Shown in pieces: positions 57,246 to 64,000 of a stretch of 64,000 bases of DNA. The stretch is taken from contig NC_059545.1 in assembly GCF_905220415.1 (NCBI RefSeq), forward strand, positions 2,924,001 through 2,988,000, read 5' to 3'. Position numbers and translations under genes: made by a program. The stretch is from Colias croceus. Lineage: Eukaryota; Arthropoda; Insecta; Lepidoptera; Pieridae. Below the pieces are notes generated by a model. The model searched no databases and was not told where the DNA came from. It saw only the letters and a program-made list of their open reading frames with translations. How positions within the stretch are numbered: position 1 is the first letter of the stretch; each line of letters opens with the position of its first letter.

Positions 57246-60200
57246 AAAGAAGAAAAGAGTCCAGGATCACGGACAAGTTTTCAATTAAAGCGAAATAGTG
57301 GAAATATTAATAGACTCAATTAAAATGCACTTCGCAAGGTGGGAAGTGATTTAAATTCGGTTAGAAGAGTACCGTGGACTTTGCCGTGGACTCTTTTTAA
57401 TCTCATTAATTTTAATTTATTCGGCCGGATTATTTCTTCTCTGTCGATTTTAATATTTGGCCGGTGTTTTATAGAGACGGTGCTGTGTGACTGGTGGTTC
57501 TTGCTTTGGATATAATTATAAGGGAGGAATGATTATACGGTGATTTGTTAGGTCTCTGTTGTAAGGTTTTTGTTTTACAGAAAATGCAAGAGAAGACAAG
57601 TTAGTACAGGCAGGTGAAAGTATGCATTTATTAAGATGTAAAGTGGTTAGATTTTGAAAGGAAAATGTCGAAATATGCACATGCAAGAGGATACAAATAA
57701 TTATTATATGTTAAAATATTTCCAGAAATTATTATTTTATTATAACTATATATAATCAAGCCTATTTTATACTGAGAGCAATTACATGTCCAGAAAATAA
57801 TGGAAGATATACCTAAACGAATATCTTCTCCAAAGGCACTTACCGATCCTAAATGTATATGAAAATAAACAGGACACAGGGAAACACATAATAAATAACA
57901 CAGTGTAATAAAATAACTACATAATTGGATAAAGAAACGGCAAGATAGTTAGGCTTAAAAAGCCGTTGCGATGTATCAAGCGTGATATACAGCCTCCATA
58001 ATGTTTTCTCGTAATAACTTTCATGTGAAATTATTATTTTATCGGCCATTATTATTGCAGCGGTGTGTAAATTAGAAATGTTGTGGTTTTATGGTCTTTA
58101 TGAATTATTTCTAGAGATGTGGTTCCAATTATCGCGTAAATAGTTTCGCTTCCGTAGATATTAGTTTTGAGGCCGTAATATTTTGTGTTCTCTTATTTGG
58201 TCTTGTACTTTTGTTTCGTGGGTAGAACCTATGTTCTATATTTTAAGATAGAAGGTATGTTTATTGCATTTTTTCTAAATTTTTTGTTCGATTTTTGATA
58301 CTTCAATCCTTTCTGGATTTCGAATGCCTAATTTACTACTGAAGCATTGTATCTGAAACAACAAAGATTTTCATATTTTCTGTTACTTTTTTGGTCTTGA
58401 AACAACATGCATTAAGACAACTGTATAGCCCATATACTCGCTTCAGTTAAGACGAGGTCATTCTCTAGAATCGAAACTATCTCGTACGTATCGAGATATC
58501 GGCTGTCACCATTATAGTATCGATAGAACACACAAATAAGATAGCATATCCAGTTTGGAATATGTCGTAAATAAACATGCACCCACAGGGACTAGATGTG
58601 CCGCCGTGATTGCGAGCTCCGGCGCAAGATTACGCCTCATTTGCATACAAATGCGAGGTCCCTCCAAGTTTGAATGGGTCGGCGTGGTCGTCTGTTGTTT
58701 TGGCAAAAAGCGAGTCTTAATTCGTACAACAATAACAGCGGTTTAAGCGGTTGATTAAAGTCCGTTCGGGGCACGGGGACACGCCCGTTGTCGCATCCAG
58801 TTTTGTGTCTGTTATATACTTGTTTCTTTGTGAATTTCGAAAGGAAATTAGTCTAGAGTTCTATCAGTGATGGTTTATCAAGGGACGATATGATAATTTG
58901 TGTAATTTTATAGTTATGATGCTCAGCGTCAAAGACAACGAAAACGACTAACTACTGTTCCTTATCATCATATGTAACATTTAATGGTTACTGATTTTTA
59001 TCTGAACATAATAGACGTAATTGTGGTTGTCGAGCGGTAAACCGTAAACCAATGGTGAAAGCGAACGGAACGTAGCGAGCTTATATCAAAACCAAACCAT
59101 TAATTCCCAAACGCCTAATATACAGAATGTCACGGCTCAATCCTTTCAAATAGAAATACGCGAGCAAATATTCAAAAAAATTGTCGCTTTTGTATACAAA
59201 ATCGAATACAGCCAATAAAAAATAAACCGCCTAAAATTACGAGTGGGTCCTTCACTCGCAAACTCAATAAAAGAATTCGAAACACATAAATAACGTTTCG
59301 TTTCACGCATGAATACAATAAAATGTAATAGGTGGAATTGTATTTCACAGCGGAGTCCTGCGGCTCGGCGTAATCCGCCCACGTAGCCGGCTAGTTTTAT
59401 TTGATTACCGAAAGCCCCTATGGGACACGGGCCCGCGATTTGGGGCAACTCTTGACATATTTGCGAATGCCTGTGTCATTTTTCCCCGCGGCGCTGTCAT
59501 CTTTACGTGATTCCCTTTGAATGTGCGAACAAATGACCCTAGTTTATTAGGTAACTTCGTGCGGCGCGTAATGCTCTTAGTTTGGCATTTTGACGTTTAC
59601 AAAAATTGTGTGAATTGTCGCCATTTTTTGGGGGTTTGTCGTATTGTGAGATTATTTCAATTGTGTACAATTTTGTTTTGTAAAGTTGCTATTTTATGGA
59701 TAATTTTAAAAAGAGAAACCAATATTATGTCTAATGTCTAGCCATAGTCGAGATGACATCGCATGCTCAAGACGTGATAGCAAATAGTAAATTAACACAT
59801 AATCAGCACATGTTGTCTCCAAATTACATGGATAATATACCGAATGGATGATAATTAGGCGTAGTTACTTGTGAGTGTAAACACGTGTAAGGCGGTGCGT
59901 TTGCATTTGTCGTGTTTCGCTTTCGAGATTAGATGATGACGCCTTCGGAGTTAATTTGTCATACGAGTTATGATCAACTTTAGTGGCAAATCATGATGGA
60001 CAATGATGTTAAGTGCAATTAATTATTATTATAAGTTTGACCTTGCCAAAAATTATGATGAAGTGCATTTTGTCTTGTAATCCCTCCCTTAGAATACCCA
60101 CGTGAATTAAGTTGTAACGATAAGGTGCTAAATATATTACTACAAATAAATTTCATAATAACTACATTGTACAGATTATAATTGTCTCTCACGTTTTTCT

Positions 60201-62139
60201 TATTCCGCAGTTATGTCTATGCGTATTCCACTATTTCATAGCGACATAATACCGTAGAGGTGCGCTAAAATATGAGGGCCTATCTTGGGAGTCGACGCGG
60301 GAAAAATTTACGAGTATCAATTCTCTTCGCTGGATGATGAATTGGAAAGTAATGTGAGAATAATATGACTTGAACGTTGAATATTTTATGCGTATATTCA
60401 ATCGGGGATAGAAATGTGGACGTATATTGGACCGTGCGTATGACTTTTATTACGATTTCTGATACGTTCTGAATATCGCGATGTGCGACGTAATTCTCTA
60501 TCGCGTGTCAGATAAAGCGGCTCATCAAAAGAGCTTATTTCGTTGCTTGCGTCATTTATGGGATCAGCCTTTTATCCTGAATTTTTGCGACTTTAATAGG
60601 TATTTTACTTAAGCGAGAAAGCTTGGTTTGTATCTAACATAGTGAAGCTCATTGAAGAATAAGCTATTTATATGAGACTAAAATTCAAAAGCTTTTATAT
60701 TTTTCGTTATTGCGTTTAACATTTTTATTCAACTCGTCTATTTCAATAACAAAACACGTTTAAAAATAGATGAGCTTAGGAAAAAGCCAACGCGGTGAAA
60801 AATATTCGCAATGAAAACAGTAAGTTATATTTAATATGCAAAAAACATCGACAAGCGCTGCAATATTTATCCAATTACCGCTAACTCTGTCAACGCATTC
60901 GCTCCAAAAATACAAAATAGCAGTGTGCAAACGGCCATAACAAAAATATGTAGGCGGCGTAGAAATTTCTCGCATCTTCTCGGGGGGTTAAGTCGTGATT
61001 TTCGTTTGTCCAAATAAAGTAAACGCTAACGGGTAGAACACGTCGACAGACAGCGGGAGGCGTAATTAAAAGAAAAATAAGCGCTATTCATAAACGTCCA
61101 AGAGAATAGCCGGGTCGTACCAGCATTATATAACCACCACTCGGCTTTGACCCGCCTCGCCCCGCTAATAACCTCGACGCGAGACCGTCGAGGTGTAACG
61201 CCGTGCAATACCAGGGCTCTTAGTTGAATGGTCAAAGAAGCTTTATCACCGTGGCCCGTTTAATCTAGCTCTTAGACCGGAGCGGGCTGTAAGGTTTACT
61301 TTACGCCGACGTGGTTGATTAAGTGGGTACTCTGATCTTGGGGGAGACACTTATGAACGCAAGTAGTGGCCCTAATGAATGGCGCAAATGATTATTGCGT
61401 GCAGTGATTTATGATGGCTTCAGTCACGTCGCATTTAATCCCGGTGTCATGTGGTGAATTATTGCGACACTAAGCTGGCCGCTGCCCTCTGTAGTGATTC
61501 TATTTTTATGTTATATAATTCCAGAACATTCGTAACTGCAAAAGTTAAACAATAAAGATGTTAAAAACGAAATACTCTTAACATCAAACTTATAAATTTG
61601 TTCAGTTTACTGTGAAAGTGAATGTAACGGAAAAATATAAAAGAATTGCGAACACAACCAAAATCTCCACATTAAATTGCATTCAAGACCCGTAAAGCAA
61701 TTTCAGAAGAGCTTTATAATCGAAAATTACGTTTGCGTCGCCCGTGACGTCGCCAAAAAACCATTGAAAATGAGAAGCGTAGGCAGACGGGCAGGTGAGG
61801 CACGTGTATTTCATATTTTCCACGCAATTTACCCTTTCTGTTATTTCGTCATAGCTCTAATCCTTGGAAGGTTGACAGCGCGTCCGTTAATAAATATTGC
61901 ATGACAGCATCGCCTGACGCCGCGGCCGCCTACCTACATCATCATGACCCGCCCGACTGGTTTCATACATTTTTTAAAGCTAAAGTTTTTACTTTACTAA
62001 TGTGACAATGGTGACTAAATTGTTGAAGAAGGATTTGTATAAATCTTTCATATATGGCTTTAATATACTTACTCGTTATGTAGTACAAAACAGTCGCTAT
62101 CGCTGTCTATCCATCCTATGAATGCTTATCTTAATAATA

Positions 62140-62248
62140 TAAATTAAAAACTACGTAACGTTTTTTAGTAGGTAGAGTAATTGTCGAGGAAGGTTTTAGA
62201 ATTATTAAGTATTAAACAAATCGAACGAAGCCGCGAGTGAAAAGTTAG
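62140..62248 (+). mobile_element. Degenerate Helitron-like copy, second family
   Basis: ACTACGTAACG, GTAGGTAGAGTAATTG and the end CGAACGAAGCCGCGAGTGAA then AAGTTAG resemble the family of 39450-39607 after decay. Confidence 0.4.
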
Positions 62249-62888
62249 TAAATAATTAATAAATAACTGAAAATCCGAAGGTGAAGCGATAGATATTTGT
62301 TTAAACAGTATTTACACTAAGAAAAGATTACATATTTATTGTGACTAGTTAACAAAAAAAAAATTGTAAATTCGTTACGTATTACAAAATATAACCCAAC
62401 AAAATTATATATACCGGTTATGACATATTTTATAAACGGCAGTCGGTTGTCTATTAATTTTTTCGCGCATCACGTAAAACGGCTTAAGGGATTACCGTGA
62501 AACGGCACTCAAAGAGATTGTTAATGAAAATATTTTACATCACCACATATATATGTTTATCCTACTAAAATTAAAAGATATATTCGAAGATTTATTTCGT
62601 ATATTGATAAAAACTTAGAGAAATTTGTAATAATAAAGAAGTCTTTGTAGGCTTATACAAAATGAAAAAAATAAAACAGACATGGCTTGAATATAACGTT
62701 AACAGTATATTTCATAATGATTTTCTCACGACGTAGCAATCTTTTTTTGATCTCTACTTTTAAATCAGCACAGAAACGATAATCTACTCAAGTTTCATAA
62801 ATCACCAATGTATAATCTACTCGGCTTTCGTAAACAAAACCCTGTAAGCACATAAACATTGTAAAGTACAAACTTCTTAATCCATTTT

Positions 62889-63470
62889 TAGGGTTCCGTA
62901 GCCAAAATGGCAAAAACGGAACCCTTATAGTTTCGTCATGTCCGTCTGTCCGTCTGTCCGTCTGTCCGTCTGTCACAGCCGATTTACTCGGAAACTATAA
63001 GTACTACAGTGATGAAATTTGATGGGAATATGTGTTGTATGAACCGCTACAAAAATATGACACTAAATAGTAAAAAAAAGAATTGGGGGTGGGGCCCCCC
63101 ATACATGTAACTGAGGGATGAAATTTTTTTTTTCGATGTACATACCCGTGTGGGGTATCAATGGAAAGGTCTTTTAAAATGATATAAAGTTTTCTAAAAA
63201 ACATTTTTCTTAAAGTGAACGGTTTTTGAGATATCAGCTCTCAAAGTCGTAAAAAGTATGTCCCCCCCCCTCTATTTTTATAACTACGGGGTATAAAATT
63301 CTAAAAAAAATAGAGGTGATGCATGCTAATTAACTCTTTCAACGATTTTTGGTTTGATCAAAGTATCTCTTATAGTTTTTGAGATAGGTTGATTTAACTG
63401 TAATTTATTATATTTGCTGCTACGGAACCCTTTGTGCGCGAGCCCGACTCGCACTTGGCCGGTTTTTAGT
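62889..63470. mobile_element. Dispersed repeat bounded by AGGGTTCCGTA
   Basis: It starts AGGGTTCCGTAGCC and includes the inverse GCTACGGAACCCTTT near its far end (63417-63432), followed by GCGCGAGCCCGACTCGCACT and TGGCCGG, a tail I recognise from many lepidopteran sequences. A GTCCGTCT tandem run lies at 62940-62976. No intact ORF. Element class not determined. Confidence 0.55.
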
Positions 63471-64000
63471 GTCCATAGTGTCGCAGCTCAGGTGTCGGAC
63501 ACTCAATTATATTGACCGGACAAAGAGAAACTCAAACAGTCTCGAGGTGTCGAAAATTTCCTGTTTGCTGTACACATTAAAACTATGACGGCGCTAGGGC
63601 TGGTACCTTTGAGAAAGTTGTTTATTTTAGGATGTAGGCTCTAGAGTTGGTTTTGAAATTATCGTATTATTCACGTTATATATAGATATACAATGTAATA
63701 GACTTTGTTTCTTAATAATTTAAACTTTCATGATATTGAAATATATACCAAATTTTACAGTAGATAAACTATATGCTTCGTAAAAAAAAACAATTTATTA
63801 TTACCGTATTGTCAGTCATATAAGTGAGAAAATATTAAATTTTAATAACGTGTATACAAACAAAAATTGTGGCGAAGAAACATCAAAACCGTGATTTAAT
63901 TGCGCTTTCAAGAGCCACTTGAACCCTCAATACAAACAGAACAACGTACATTTATTAAAAGTTGAAAATTCGGGAACGTTCGCGTGTCGTCATCCTTGAG

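Larger units (their letters stand above)
54135..64000 (+). other. Lar intron after the Ig2-start exon (runs off the window)
   Basis: No further Lar exon was found to the end of the window. The stretch holds a repeat fragment 50 bases after the donor (54183-54296), two copies of a hairpin repeat (55697-55841, 57139-57245), a degenerate Helitron end (62140-62248) and a TTCCGTA-bounded repeat (62889-63470). From 57250 to 62130 there are several moderately GC-rich patches (near 58600, 59400, 61150 and 61750-61950) without coding signal. They could be regulatory, but nothing in the sequence proves it. Confidence 0.7.

Noticed and set aside
61902..62000. Short frame MTASPDAAAAYLHHHDPPDW in a GC-rich patch
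   Set aside because: No splice sites in the right phase, no Lar Ig2 features and too short to judge.
62788..62976. ORF starting MTDGQTDRRTDGHDETIR
   Set aside because: Translation of the GTCCGTCT tandem run in a dispersed repeat.

Overview
The window looks like moth or butterfly (Lepidoptera) genomic DNA. It is AT-rich, has very long introns, and is crowded with repeats typical of that order: short Helitrons with a 'GGGCGAAGCCG...CTAG' end, tRNA-derived SINEs, palindromic MITEs, and a CR1/L2-group LINE. No bacterial, viral or organellar gene is visible.

The host gene is on the + strand. Three exons (10370-10501, 20012-20191, 53940-54134) join in one frame through phase-1 introns and encode the first immunoglobulin domain and the start of the second of a LAR-type receptor protein tyrosine phosphatase (Lar). 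The window starts in a Lar intron (or upstream region) and ends in another. The signal peptide, the rest of Ig2, the fibronectin repeats, the membrane segment and the phosphatase domains lie outside it.

The introns hold nearly everything else. Intron 1 to 10369: a perfectly bounded hAT-type palindromic MITE (482-710), a tRNA-derived SINE (4291-4560), a two-exon THAP-domain pseudogene whose intron is almost entirely a Helitron (7093-8690), and a CpG-rich patch (8950-9460). Intron 10502-20011: a complete, apparently young Ty3/gypsy retrotransposon of CsRn1-like type on the minus strand, with identical LTRs and a CTCCT target duplication (12508-17725), followed by a second THAP-like start. Intron 20192-53939: scattered Helitrons, a full-length LINE with two intact ORFs (about 24951-29650, minus), a 2039-bp foldback element with 467-bp arms and a hidden 141-bp periodicity (32311-34349), several MITEs including one nested in another (43962-44384), and a 280-bp palindrome (51132-51411). 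There is also a tRNA-Ser-like sequence in a hairpin (52985-53059). Intron from 54135: old repeat fragments, two copies of a hairpin-forming repeat, and a TTCCGTA-bounded repeat near the end.

The most unusual item is the 32311-34349 foldback element. Its TTA duplication and long inverted arms suggest a cut-and-paste element without a transposase. Two short words recur in it in alternating orientation at almost constant spacing, and I cannot assign it to a known superfamily. All calls are made by eye from sequence; family assignments of repeats are inference unless stated.
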